A stretch of DNA of 64,000 bases from Cytidiella melzeri (taxonomy: Eukaryota > Basidiomycota > Agaricomycetes > Polyporales > Irpicaceae). Below are positions 10,641-20,802 of this stretch, piece after piece. The notes under the pieces are model-generated. The model saw only the letters and a list, made by a program, of their open reading frames with translations. It had not been told where the DNA came from and did no database searches. The stretch lies in assembly GCA_022592445.1 (NCBI GenBank), contig JABYQR010000128.1, positions 1 through 64,000 of the forward strand, written 5' to 3'. Positions within the stretch are counted from its first letter, which is position 1; the number at the start of each line of letters is the position of its first letter. A program made the position numbers and the translations under genes.

Positions 10641-11025
10641 GACTCGGACCCGCCCCAAGTTTTCTGTCGACATGTAATAACTTAGTTATTGGCTGCACAG
10701 CATATTTATTCATGCACTAGTGTTTTATTCATGATTAATGGTAGCAGCCAACCCTTGCTGTCAAGGCTCATTGAGTGTATTGGAGCTAAAGTAATTTAAT
10801 TGAGCTATTCGTCTCTATTACATTTGCGGAATGGCCCGCACGAGAAGTACGAGAACGAGGAATCAGTGATACACTGACACTTGAACTGCATGTAGTCGTT
10901 GTCACCGTGTCGCTGTACTTGCCTAAGAACGCTCATAAGCTCGGACTGCATTTGGGCAATTTCAGACGAAGTGCCATCTACCCATCGAGCATCACGATAA
11001 GCCCTTTCATAGACGACGTCTAGTT
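10641..11025. other. Intergenic, AT-rich, no supported gene
   Basis: The region contains AT-rich sequence just after the preceding gene (about 10670-10800), probably its 3' flank. A 74-codon minus-strand frame at 10805-11029 shows no recognisable feature. Confidence 0.4.
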
Positions 11026-11509
11026 TCATCGAAAGAGGTCGTGCGGATCGAGCTCTGCAACGAACATGTCAAAATGCATTGGGGGATAGTTGGATGCTAT
11101 CCACGCCAAGTATGCCTTAGTTCTCGCGCGGCATGATGATGGATGAGAACGCACCAGCTTCAGATTCGGCCCAGTCTACATACACCTCGTAGGACAGTAT
11201 CCCGCGTACTTCTTGGCCGCCAACGATTTTGACGACGCGGCCAAGACCCCAGCTCAGGAAGTCGTTGGCGTCGCGCTGGGACAGAGTTCGGCCGGAGACG
11301 CGAGGGAACGATATTATGGTACGAGGTGAATCCGAAAACTCGCAGCAGACCACGCGTGCATGCACCGAGGGCGTCAAAGCGCGCTGTGCGATGGTCAACT
11401 GGAGGGAGGAAGAAAGGAACCGGTGTGAGGGAGAGATGCAATCGATCACGACGCGAGTCACGCGACCGTAGCCCTGTGTCGGACATTTTGAAAGCGCCTC
11501 TGGATTCAT
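11026..11509 (-). CDS. Hypothetical fragment, probably decayed
   Basis: A minus-strand frame of 130 codons (ends 11117) has protein-like sequence near its end (KIVGGQEVRGILSYEVYVDW). A second frame, shifted by one, continues through AYLAWIASNYPPMHFDMFVAEL to a stop at 11026-11028. No intron of normal size connects the two, so either one base has been lost or gained or the junction is unusual. I do not recognise the family. Confidence 0.3.
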
Positions 11510-11527
11510 CCTATCAACAAGAACTTT

Positions 11528-12762
11528 AGTGAGGACTTATTCCTTCTCCCCGACAATGTCATCCTGCTCGCCGCTTACGCCTCTCGTACTGAGAAGCGGG
11601 ATGCCATTGACGTTTGTGTCGTTGGTACCATCGGTGACCCTTCTTGCGCTCACACTGGCATTAAGTTGCTCGACTTCAAGTGACATGGATAGTCCAACAG
11701 AGACCGGATTTTTCCAATATTGTCACAAGTTTATAGCCTTAGGCGCCTATCTAGAGCGCTTATCTTCCGGCTAGGAGTGTTACCGGACCTAACCCTAACC
11801 TGGGTCACGTGACATCCTGCCTTATTTATCAATAGTCCAGACCCAAACCCTAGACTCAGTCTGGAGCGGTTCCAGATCAACCTAGGCTATTGTTCTATTG
11901 TTCCTCTTCCATTGATGGGGATTCCCCAGGGATTCCCCAGGTCTTATTGTTCTATTGTTCTTATCCTATCGTTCTACTGTTGTATTGTTCTAGCTCTATT
12001 GTTCTACGTACCCTGGTCCTTGACAGTTACTCTGGTCCTTGGCAGTTACTCCGGTTCTTGACAGTTACCCGGGTTTATTATTGTTCTATTGTTACTCCAG
12101 TCCCACAGTTACTCCAGTCCCTAGTGTGGGAACTGGTGCACAGACCATCCAGACACAGTATATATAGTACCCCTTACCCTCCCTGGTTCTGCATCTTGAC
12201 CTCTTCGTCATTTGCACTGCCAGGTGAGTTACTCAATGTAACCTAGTATAAACATGATATTAACTTCGTCATTTGCACTGCCAGTATCCGGCCTTTGAGC
12301 CTGCTTGCCTGCTCATCATCGACTTTGACCTCGTTGTCGTCGTTGGAGATCCACTTCCACTTCCACTCCTCCCTTCTCTACCCTTGTTTAGGGTTTAGTA
12401 GTATAGCAGCAGTCGCTCCGCGACATCAAGCCGCTCAGCCCCACTGCGAAGTGTACCAATCACCCACCGCAAGGAGTCCACTCACAAGTTGAAGCATGTC
12501 ATGGTATGTCGTGTATCGCTATTGAGATTTGCACGCTAACAAGACTGAGGAGTTCGAGGACCGTTTGAGACTGATTTCGAGAAGTGCGCCGCTGTCGCCC
12601 ACAATGAAGTTGATGCTCGCGATTTTGCGGTCGACGGCAATGGCTAATCGGTTTGCTGTCTATCTTCAATCCCCTCTTGACGAGGCCTAGCAGGCCATTG
12701 ACAACGCTATCCTTCTCGGTGCCCATGTCAGAATGGCTACTGGTGAAGCCAGTGTGGCTCTT
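11528..12762 (+). pseudogene. Plasma-membrane H+-ATPase (P-type) fragment split by a solo LTR
   Basis: Before the LTR the frame reads LLAAYASRTEKRDAIDVCVV and continues to GIKLLDFK. This is the cytoplasmic nucleotide-binding region of fungal P-type proton pumps of the PMA1 family. After the LTR, scattered pieces in different frames continue the same protein: GMSCIAIEICT, EEFEDRL, ETDFEKCAAVAHNEV and DNAILLGAHVRMATGE, the last matching the region just before the TGDQ loop. The phosphorylation site and membrane segments are absent. The insertion falls in the LLDFK codons with a 5-bp target duplication. Several frameshifts and stops after the LTR show that it is dead. The functional pump gene must lie elsewhere. 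Confidence 0.82.
11681..12425 (+). mobile_element. Solo LTR of the gypsy family (745 bp) with 5-bp target duplication
   Basis: It matches the 3' LTR at 4243-4960 end to end (TGACATGG...CGCGACA). It has the same CTATTGTT run, TATA-like box (about 12156) and intron-like segment (12224-12284). The flanking pentamer TCAAG occurs at 11676-11680 and 12426-12430, a perfect target duplication. No internal domain is present. A solo LTR arises from recombination between the two LTRs of a full element, so a full element once sat in the H+-ATPase fragment. Confidence 0.95.
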
Positions 12763-12790
12763 GTGAGTATTTATGTTGAGATATGCCACG

Positions 12791-13883
12791 CTGCACACTA
12801 ACTATAAAATAGATATCACGCGCCGCGCTCATCCAATTCTGAACGCGCTCGATGCTAACTATACCTGGTGAGTGACAGCTTTTCCATGCCATACGAGTCC
12901 ATTGTGCCTGCTTTGCTCCGTCTTGCCAACGTTGCTGGTGTAGAACTACCATCCCGCTGTGTCATTGCCCTACGGCACTTGGTAATGCGCGCTGCCGCCA
13001 ATAGGCGTACGCCGATCACCCCTCCCATCTGCCATCTCTGCGCCCTGTACGCACACCATTACTGTCCCTCTCAATACCTACGCATAAACACGCAACACGT
13101 CCCTCCCCAGCTGCACTATGATCATTTACGGTATGAACCCATGCCCACTCAAGCTCTCGAATCCTGTGTTCTAACACACAAAAGAACTGGTGACTCAACT
13201 CCCCGTAGACATCCCTCTGTACGCGCATCAGCCTCTATAAATCCGCATCGCTGCTGCAAACTCAAGTCTGACCCGTGTGACATACACCGAGATTTGTGGG
13301 GAACCACTCTTCAGCTCAAACATGTATTTCGTATACTGAACGCTCCACGATATGCACCATCTTTTTACCATACATGTCGTACTGGTGTAAAATTATCTGT
13401 ATTGTAACTTTATGCGTACGTTCTCACTATCTTCACTCTGCGGGAAATTGGACGGAGAGCGCTTCTGAAGCCGTATCACGTGCTACGTTCCTGAAACCAT
13501 CTTGAAACCACGTGCAGGAGCCGCCAAACTTGAAACCATCCTGAAACCACGCCACTCCAGCCGGCGATTCATTGACATCTTGAGTTCAAAGTAAGTATGC
13601 ACTATACTGCGCCATACTATCCATGGTAGCTGATGCGAACCGCTTTTCTCTCTTCAGATTCAGGAACTTGATAGAAGGTGCGTTCTGCGTCAGCGGACGC
13701 ATACCTGCATAATCCCAGATTTTGTGCATGGAAGCTCGACTTCGGACAAGGCTGACGTTTTGAATCGATATTTTTTGTCCAGACATCCATGGCTCAGCGG
13801 GATACATCTTTTCCCTACCTAATGTATTCAAATCACACTGCACCAAACATTGTTCTCGGTAAGTCCTACATAGCGTAGCCTTA
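12791..13883. other. Region without supported genes
   Basis: Several modest open frames occur (for example 12868-13407), but none shows family motifs or a convincing exon series. A short degenerate direct repeat of CTGAAACCATCTTGAAACCAC occurs at about 13490-13550. Splice-like signals at 12763-12830 (gtgagt...aaaatag) may be a last trace of the H+-ATPase relic. Confidence 0.4.
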
Positions 13884-16800
13884 TTGAATGCTATTCAACT
13901 TCATTGGGATTACTGTTTAGACGAAACTGAGCTTTTTATAATGGCTGCAGTGGCCACGCCCATTACCGTCATATGGCACAACCAGCGTAGTCTGGAGAAA
14001 CATGAAAACTGGCCTGATGATCGAAAATGGTCAGCCTCCAGCGGAAAGAGCGTGCACGGCGCGTATGCTGCATACGTAACTCACGCTGAGCCCATAGCGG
14101 ACATCGGTCGTCCTGGAGATCTTTGGATTATGCCTGACGAGATTCATGTGAAACAAGCCAGGCCTAGGTGCTCGTGGGAGCGGTGGCACAACCAACAAGC
14201 AGTATTCTGCCCTTATGATCAACGGCTTCAACTCATATGGTCACACCACGCTCATTTCAAGTACATGCAGCACAAGTCTTTGAAAACAGAAACCAACCGG
14301 TGGAATCACGGTATGTAGCGAGACAAATGTATGAGTTGTTCTGAATAATTCACGCAGGTAATGTCCCTGAGCGCTGTATTCCGATGGATAGACGTTCAGA
14401 AGACATTAAGGCCTGCCTGTCAAAGTTGTATGCTGATCTAACAGAGGCAGACATTTTGCGCGTTGTTAATCTTCGTTTCGAACACCTTCGTCAGAGATTC
14501 ATTGACGCACACCCCTACCCCGGTAAGTCTTGAATTGCGTTAATGAGCACTTCAATAAAACTATCACACCGACATAAACAGTAGATAATCCTCCTATTGT
14601 GCCGATACACATAGGAGAGACAGTGTCTGCTACTCCTGCGTCCGTCCCAACCTCTGCTTTTGAGGACGAGGCTGCTCTTGTGCCTGCACCTGGACCTGCT
14701 CCTTCCCCTGCCCCTGCGCGCGAAGTCGGACGTTCACATTCTTCTGAGCCGGTGCCTAGTCCTGCCTCCCCTTACGCCCCTAATGCTGAGGCAGAATTTG
14801 CTTCTGCGCCTGCTTCCACCCCATGCTCTCCGTTCCAGCCCATCGCGAAGCTTTTAGGTTCTTCCCTGCCGCAAGACTTCGAAGAGAACTCCTCCTTCCG
14901 TGAAAATCAAGACCGCTCTACTTCCGGTAAGCAGGAGATGATCTGCAATGCAATTGTCACAGCTATCTTTCTCACCACTATCCAGACCATTGCATGCCAA
15001 GCCATCAGCCAACATATGACACTTTTCCCAAGAACAAATATCGCCAGCCTCCGGCCACGTTGAAGAGCTCTTCTCATGTGGAGTGTTGGAATCAAATGGA
15101 CATGTTTCTTCCTGCCACACCGAATGACTCTAACGTAAATATATTCAACTGCGCTTCAACGCTCAACATTGACTCATAACCTTGATGAGCTAGGATCCTG
15201 AAATCGCTATGCTTCGATGGCTTGCAGCTGGATTCGATGCCACTGCGCCACCGCCTGATGGTGGTCCACCACTTGTGACGGTCCTCCAAACACCACCAGC
15301 TGGGAGTCCTATGAGCGTATGCGAAGAACATGTTAATCTGCTCGGGAGGCATTAGCACGTCGTCGCGTGGTCCTAGTGCTCGGTGCAACGGAGAGCGAAC
15401 CTGAGTATGAATGGAACGAGAAATGCCTTTGCGCTTTAGCATCACGATCACCAGACGGTTCCCTTATTGAATGGCTGGGTGAGCGTAATCATCATCTGCT
15501 TCCTGCTCCTCATGTGCTGATGGTTTCGTCTAGCTCAGAACAGTACAGAGGATAAGAGGAAAAAAAATAGTGGGTTCATCACAATTGCAAATGATTGCCA
15601 GACTGATACTGAACTATTTTTCTAGCCATTCGTCCTGTCAAGGGTGATATAAGATCATTTCTCTCTGCAGCCAATGACCCACAGCAGCGCGTGAACTGCT
15701 TAGACATTGCAACTCCTCTGGAAGGCTCTCCACCATACATAATTCGGTTTGTTCAAAGCATGTCGTCATAATCTTGAGGGCATGGAGCTTACTGTGGTAT
15801 CATAGGCAGTTATCCACCTCTGCCCGAGCAATGTCGGGTACTTGCTCAATTGGCTTTCAGCCTGCTGCAAAGCGCAAGCCATTGGCGCCTACGACATTTG
15901 ACAGTGGAGATTTTGAGCCCGAAGGTCATGCACAGAAGAAGCAGAAGCTCAATGACTTACGCAAAGCCATCCGCGAGGGGAACAATTCATTCGGTCCACA
16001 GTCAATGGATTGGGACGCAGTGCGTCAGTGCTCCTGGGCATTGTTTGGCTCGACAGGCGTCTTTACGGGGCTACATCACGATGCCGCTGGGCTGGCGACG
16101 TTTGCGCACATCAAGAAAGGGACAAAATTGTGGTCTTATCTCCAGTCAAAATTTTCATCTACGGAAGCAGTCCCCGCAATGCTGGATCATTTGAAACAAG
16201 TTGCTCACTGCCACGATCTAGAATCATAGCTTCCTTGGCCGCACCCCACAACCTGATTCTGACACCTGGAATGATCTTGTAGGTGATTCCATACTTCTCT
16301 CGACACTCTCTGAATTCTCTGCTGTCAGAATTCAGCCTCCAGGTATTCTTCATCAAGTATACACGCTGGAGAATGCTATTGTGACAGGCGGCCACTTCTT
16401 AATGATGGAAACTATGCACCTGACCGAGATGACTCGTGTCTGTGCCGTTCTCACCAATCAAAGAAGCACAAATGCTACGCATCCCGGTACAATACGACTT
16501 CTTGGTAGACTGTTTTCTACTTGGCCTATGAGAAACCACAAGGTGAGTAACCGAGAGCCTATTGTTAGCTATCTTCGCATATAACCTCTACTACAGTATC
16601 TCGGAAGTCGCTTATATCCTTGGCTCGCATGATCATGTGGCCCGAACGCTATGTTTTAGGTGACACAGATCCTGGGAAACGTAAAATTAAGCCCACGGCA
16701 GAGGCTCTTGGCGAACTTTCCTTGGCCCAGAATGTGATCAAATTGATCCTCGTGGAGAACAAGATAGATCTACGAGGTATCGAACCAGGCGATTTTGACA

Positions 16801-16904
16801 AAGGGGAGTGGTTAGCATCAGAGGAAGGCGTAGATTGGATGGAGCCTGGCTCTGATCTCGTTGAATATCCTGAGTTTGAGGGTTTATTCCGATGGCTTTA
16901 CTAG
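13884..16904 (+). pseudogene. JmjC-domain protein gene with two frame breaks
   Basis: A multi-exon plus-strand gene with exons at 13884-14310, 14358-14522, 14582-14926, about 15000-15140, about 15200-15480, about 15627-15748, about 15806-16220, about 16230-16542 and about 16596-16904. The start is uncertain; ATG 13942 is an alternative. The C-terminal half is a JmjC fold: FTGLHHDAAGLATFAHI supplies the HxD iron ligands, and PGILHQVYTLENAIVTGGHF supplies the distal His and the GGHF end. JmjC proteins are Fe(II)/2-oxoglutarate oxygenases, often histone demethylases. This one belongs to the divergent class expanded in agaricomycetes, usually of unknown substrate. The N-terminal part is not recognised; a Pro/Ala/Ser-rich linker is at about 14630-14830. 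The frame breaks near 15350 and again near 16225 (HDLES-stop, then SFLGRTPQPD in another frame). A tiny intron could rescue the first but not obviously the second. Confidence 0.7.
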
Positions 16905-16967
16905 AAGAGGTGATATCTCCCCAGTGCGCTGCGTTCTGCATACTATGATAGAGACCCGCCGCTACTA

Positions 16968-17448
16968 TGTCAACATCTTACAGCACTGGCAGATCATCTT
17001 ATGTGCAGTTCCATTCACTAGTACAATACCTGGTACGTGATTAATCTTTACAGCCACACATTTCTGGCATCTGGAATTTATAAGCGAGCCGTGGGTGCTA
17101 GTAGTCCCGTCATAGAAGTCCCGACTCCTGGTGGGATGTGCGTCTTGCATTTGCTCGTAGCATACTCACTCTGTCAGAAACTCATCCCAGCTAAATTGAC
17201 GTCCAGAGCTGAGGGATTTTATCTGTACTCGCGATATATATATAGTAGTCATTCTCGCTGGTAGCCAAGTAGACGCCATAGTTCCAGCTTGGTTCCAGCT
17301 TGCGCCACAAAGTTGTCGGCTAAGACGCGCCTCCGGAAGCCGGAAGGCAGCTGTGCGTGTTTGCACGCTGCTCCCATGTGCCTGGTGAGGCAAAGACCCA
17401 ACCTTGACCACTCCCTCGACCACTCAACTACGTCCGCTCTCGCTCACA
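16968..17448. repeat. LTR-like dispersed repeat, copy A (481 bp)
   Basis: It begins TGTCAACATCTTACAGCACT and ends CTCGCTCACA, so it has TG...CA ends. It aligns with copy B at 18594-19060 over its whole length at clearly reduced identity. Shared blocks include a TATA-like TTTATAAG (about 17078) and GTTCCAGCTTGGTTCCAGC (about 17281). The flanking pentamers do not match, so an LTR identity is inference. It may be an old solo LTR. Confidence 0.65.
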
Positions 17449-18593
17449 GGCAGGCTGCAAAGTGATCTTGTAGCTATTTACGCCATTGAGAGCGAGATCC
17501 AGGCTAATAGCCCAGCTGCGCATCTCATGAAGGCAGGCCGTCTACAGGCTTGCAGGACGGTGCCAGAAGGTCGGTGACTGAGATGTTGCACCCCTCGTAT
17601 ACCGGTACGCATTCTTTATTAATTGACGACTCTCTCTGACTCGAGGGCGTTGCTTTTGACATTGCAGCGCAATCGCGAACGCTCTGTTCACACAGACGAC
17701 GAGAACCAAGTCGACTGATTTGCTTGTTATCGGAACGTGCACTTACAGTTTGCGTCCGTTTTAGGTATTTGCTGGCGATGATGGAATAGCAAGTAAGGTG
17801 ACTATTGGACACCGTTAGCGAGAGCATAAATGGCGGGAAATTATGGTCTTGAAGGATAGCGAGGGAAGGCCGATAAGAAGCTCAGGTCTGCCTTTACGCA
17901 GAGCCGTTACCCTCCTTCTCATAATCCTGATTACTGGTGCTCTCCCCGTACAAGAACCGCCCTATTATCTCTCACGATTTGTATTGACAGGACCACAGCA
18001 GGCAATGGTCACGCATACACAACGAAGACGTTGATGGAAGATACAATCGCACCCCCTCGCCATCTACCTTGCCTCACAACGACGACGGGATTGTGCAATT
18101 TTATTCCCTGTATGTCCTCAACAGCAAACGTTTTCCTCTCTGCCAGGTCGGCGACGAGCATTCCGCATTTACGCCCAGCTGCATAAGCGACACAAAGGCC
18201 TGATATCCACTCACCGACAGTAAACGCTTATAGGGGAAGTCATGATAGCAGGACGGTGTGAGTGTGCACGAGCAGATCGTCGTACCTCCAGCGGGCTAGG
18301 TCGCGTTCGTCTGGCATCGCTTGTCGTACGACACAACGACCTGGTATCTGGCCTGTCGACGCTCTCCTCAGTCCCCGAGATGACCGACTTTATTGGACCG
18401 GGTCTGCCGTTCCGAGGACTGGACTACATTCGATAATGCGATGGTGGAGCGTCCAAGCCAGGATCAGAGCATGGCGTACTGTGGCAAGTGTTTGACCCCG
18501 TCTTGTTTGTGCTTGATCTCGAGGTTGCGTTCTCGCTGACTGATTTGCCTGTTGACAGACAAAATACGCAGCTGGCTCGCACATCTTCTGCGA
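17449..18593. other. Gene-poor spacer between two LTR-like repeats
   Basis: Short open frames (for example 17525-17827 minus and 17843-18034 plus) have no recognised motifs. Because the spacer lies between two copies of the same repeat in the same orientation, it could be the wrecked inside of one element, but no retrotransposon protein is detectable. Confidence 0.4.
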
Positions 18594-19060
18594 TGTTTCA
18601 ACATCTTACAGCACTGGCAGACCCGTTCGCCGCTATAACACGACTAGTATGTTATCAGAAAAGTATCACAGCCGCGCATGTATGGATTTGAGAATTTATA
18701 AGTCGACTATGTCCTGAGTCATCGCGAGTTTGCCTTCGCTCGAAGCACACTCGCTCTGTTCAAACTCAGCCCAGCAAACCCAGGTTCCAAAGCATACAGC
18801 TTATATTGTACTCACGTACTTGTACTCGTGATAGCCATTCTCGCCTCGCCTGTAACAAAGTAGGCGCCTTAGTTCCAGCTTGGTTCCAGCTTGCGCCACA
18901 AAGTTGGCGGCTATTAACAAGACACGCCTCAACCGGAAGGCAGCTGTGTGTGTGTGTGCGCGTTGCTTCCATGTGCACCCAGGTGGAAGGCGGCTGACAA
19001 CCTCCAAGACCCAACGTCGACCACTCTCTTGACTACTCAGCATGTCCATCCTCGCTCACA
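18594..19060. repeat. LTR-like dispersed repeat, copy B (467 bp)
   Basis: It begins TGTTTCAACATCTTACAGCA and ends CTCGCTCACA, the same ends as copy A. It shares the TTTATAAG box (about 18697), the CTCGCTCTGTTCAAACTCAGCCCAG-like block and the GTTCCAGCTTGGTTCCAGC core (about 18871). It also contains a (TG)n run near 18948. No matching target duplication was found. It abuts the acyl-CoA dehydrogenase fragment. Confidence 0.65.
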
Positions 19061-19066
19061 TGGCCA

Positions 19067-19869
19067 ATGGTAAGCAACTACGCCCGCCGTGGCTTCATAG
19101 GCGCATTGGGACTCAGTGTTATGCGGACAGAGGACAAGTTGTCTTCGTTGGGTAACTTGAAGGACACCCTTGCCAAGTTGGTTCAAGCTCCAGACGGTGC
19201 GTTGCGTTGTCGGTCTATGTGCAACTGTGGCGGGGTGAAAGAGTTACTGATGGTATTATTAGAAGAAGTCGCACCTGCATTGCGCATGGCTTACGCTTGT
19301 CCCCTCGACGACCCGCCGAAACGGTGGAAGATGGACATCCCCGTTATTGTCGACCTTAAGGTCAAGGGTCGTGAACACGGCCTGTGGGATATGTTCTTGA
19401 GCAAGCGTCAGCATTCGAAACATGGTGTGGACATGACGAACCTCGAGGTGAGCGACCGCCTCCTATCCTACCCCTTGTGCTCGTGTTGACTGTGTGTATG
19501 TTGCGCCAAGTACGCTGTGATGGTGGAAATGATGGGTCGTGGTGGACAATCTGCGTCGGAGGTGCACAACCGCTCCGCTTTCGATACTGGAAACATGGGT
19601 GCGTCCATACCGGTTTTAGTGTGCATGTCACCTGCTGACCGACTCCAAATATACCATGCAGAGGCCTTTGCTCGTTATGCTTCTCCGGAACAGGAGAGAT
19701 GGCTGGTGCTTCGGAGAGATACGCCCTGCGTTCCTAATGACGGAGCGTTTCGGTGAGTATCTCATTGTATGCGCCTTATACGTGGTTCTAACTCCCAGCC
19801 CTAAAGTTGCTTCGTCTGATTTGTCCATCCGTCAAGAGGGTAATGAAATTGACAACAATGGACACGAAT
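19067..19869 (+). pseudogene. Acyl-CoA dehydrogenase N-terminal gene fragment
   Basis: The exon chain is about 19067-19198, 19262-19446, 19512-19597, 19662-19752 and 19799-19869, with introns such as gtgagcg...gccaag and gtgagta...tcccag. Its product resembles the N-terminal half of ACAD10/11-type acyl-CoA dehydrogenases: PPKRWKMDIPVIVDLKVKGR, EHGLWDMFLSK, then DMTNLE, MVEMMGRGGQSASEV, DTGNMEAFARYASPEQERW, and VASSDLSIRQEGNEIDNNGHEW. In such enzymes this covers the helical N-domain and the start of the beta-domain; the FAD/substrate pocket and C-terminal domain are missing. It ends at a normal splice donor (tg|gtaggc), after which no homologous exon follows. The usual cysteine and proline of the DTGNME region (NCSAPDTGNM) are altered, and several conserved residues differ. 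I infer a captured or truncated copy, not a working enzyme. Confidence 0.75.
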
Positions 19870-20802
19870 GGTAGGCTTCCTTTACGTCCAAACAAGTGCC
19901 ATACGTTCTTGTTTATACCACTGTATACGCGTCGTCACCGATTCTCAGGCAAGCTCTATTATTCACAACACTTTTAGGCGTGTTCAATGGGACCGAAGTT
20001 TTGCTGTGAGGTTCCGGTCTCACCTTCCTGTATACCTGAAGCCTGAACTTGCAAGACAGGCATTCAAGAGTCCAAATTGGTACGTGAACCGGCAAAGGTT
20101 CGTCATTCGAGTGCGTGAGGTACCCACTCCTTTAAGTCACTCATAGGCTGATTACGCTATATGTGTCGAAGTAGATCGCGCGGACAAGAACGGACAATAA
20201 GCGCAAACAAAGGGATGTACAAATATACTAGTGTGGGACGGTTATTTTGTCGCAAGTAGCACGAGTTGCAAGGTACCAATGCCATCCTGTTCCCCACGTA
20301 CTGATCGCGAACCTTCCTGTCTCGGCAGCTCGTCTCAGTTGGTAAGTGAAAGCTGCCTTCGCTATCATGCCCGTGTGGCACATGAAATACTGCCTTCGCG
20401 ATTATACCCGTGTGGCACATGAAAACTGCCTTTGCCTTTGTCCACCCACCGGTTTGAGTCACTGTAGGGCAATGTTGTCGGGCGGCAAGTGAAACCTAGG
20501 CCGCCTAGGCCTTCTTCGTTCACACCCCTGCAGCGTGTCAATAAAAGCGTACGTCCAATGTCTTTCTTGTCTTTGTTAGTCTTCTCATGACACTCAGCCT
20601 CGAAGGAACCCGGGGCAGTGGCAAATGAAAACTAGAAGATGTCCTCTTCATTTGCACGTCTGCCACGGCGTGTCATTGACAGCGTACGTCCAACGTCTCG
20701 AGTGGCGGGCGGCAACCTGACGCATATAAATATCGCAAGCGGCGGCACTGAAGTCATCTAACAACTCCCTTCGCACAGTTCTCTTGTCTTCCCTACTCGT
20801 TC
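19870..20802. other. Spacer with short tandem repeats and the FHA-kinase promoter
   Basis: It holds two and a half copies of a 35-bp unit (CGTGTGGCACATGAAA core) at about 20350-20425. It also holds two copies of a block ending GCGTACGTCCAA(T/C)GTCT at about 20535-20563 and 20669-20697. A TATA box (TATAAATA, about 20726) sits some 75 bp before the FHA-kinase ATG. No other gene is supported. Confidence 0.5.
20723..20732 (+). promoter_or_regulatory. TATA box of the FHA-kinase gene
   Basis: GCATATAAATATCG lies about 75 bp upstream of the ATG at 20803. The leader that follows (about 20760-20800) is pyrimidine-rich, as is common at fungal transcription starts. Confidence 0.5.

Noticed and set aside
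12868..13407. Plus-strand 179-codon frame
   Set aside because: Irregular composition without motifs, located after the H+-ATPase relic; no sign of selection that can be judged by eye.
20350..20425. Possible CRISPR-like repeat array
   Set aside because: Only two to three adjacent units without spacers, in a eukaryotic genome.
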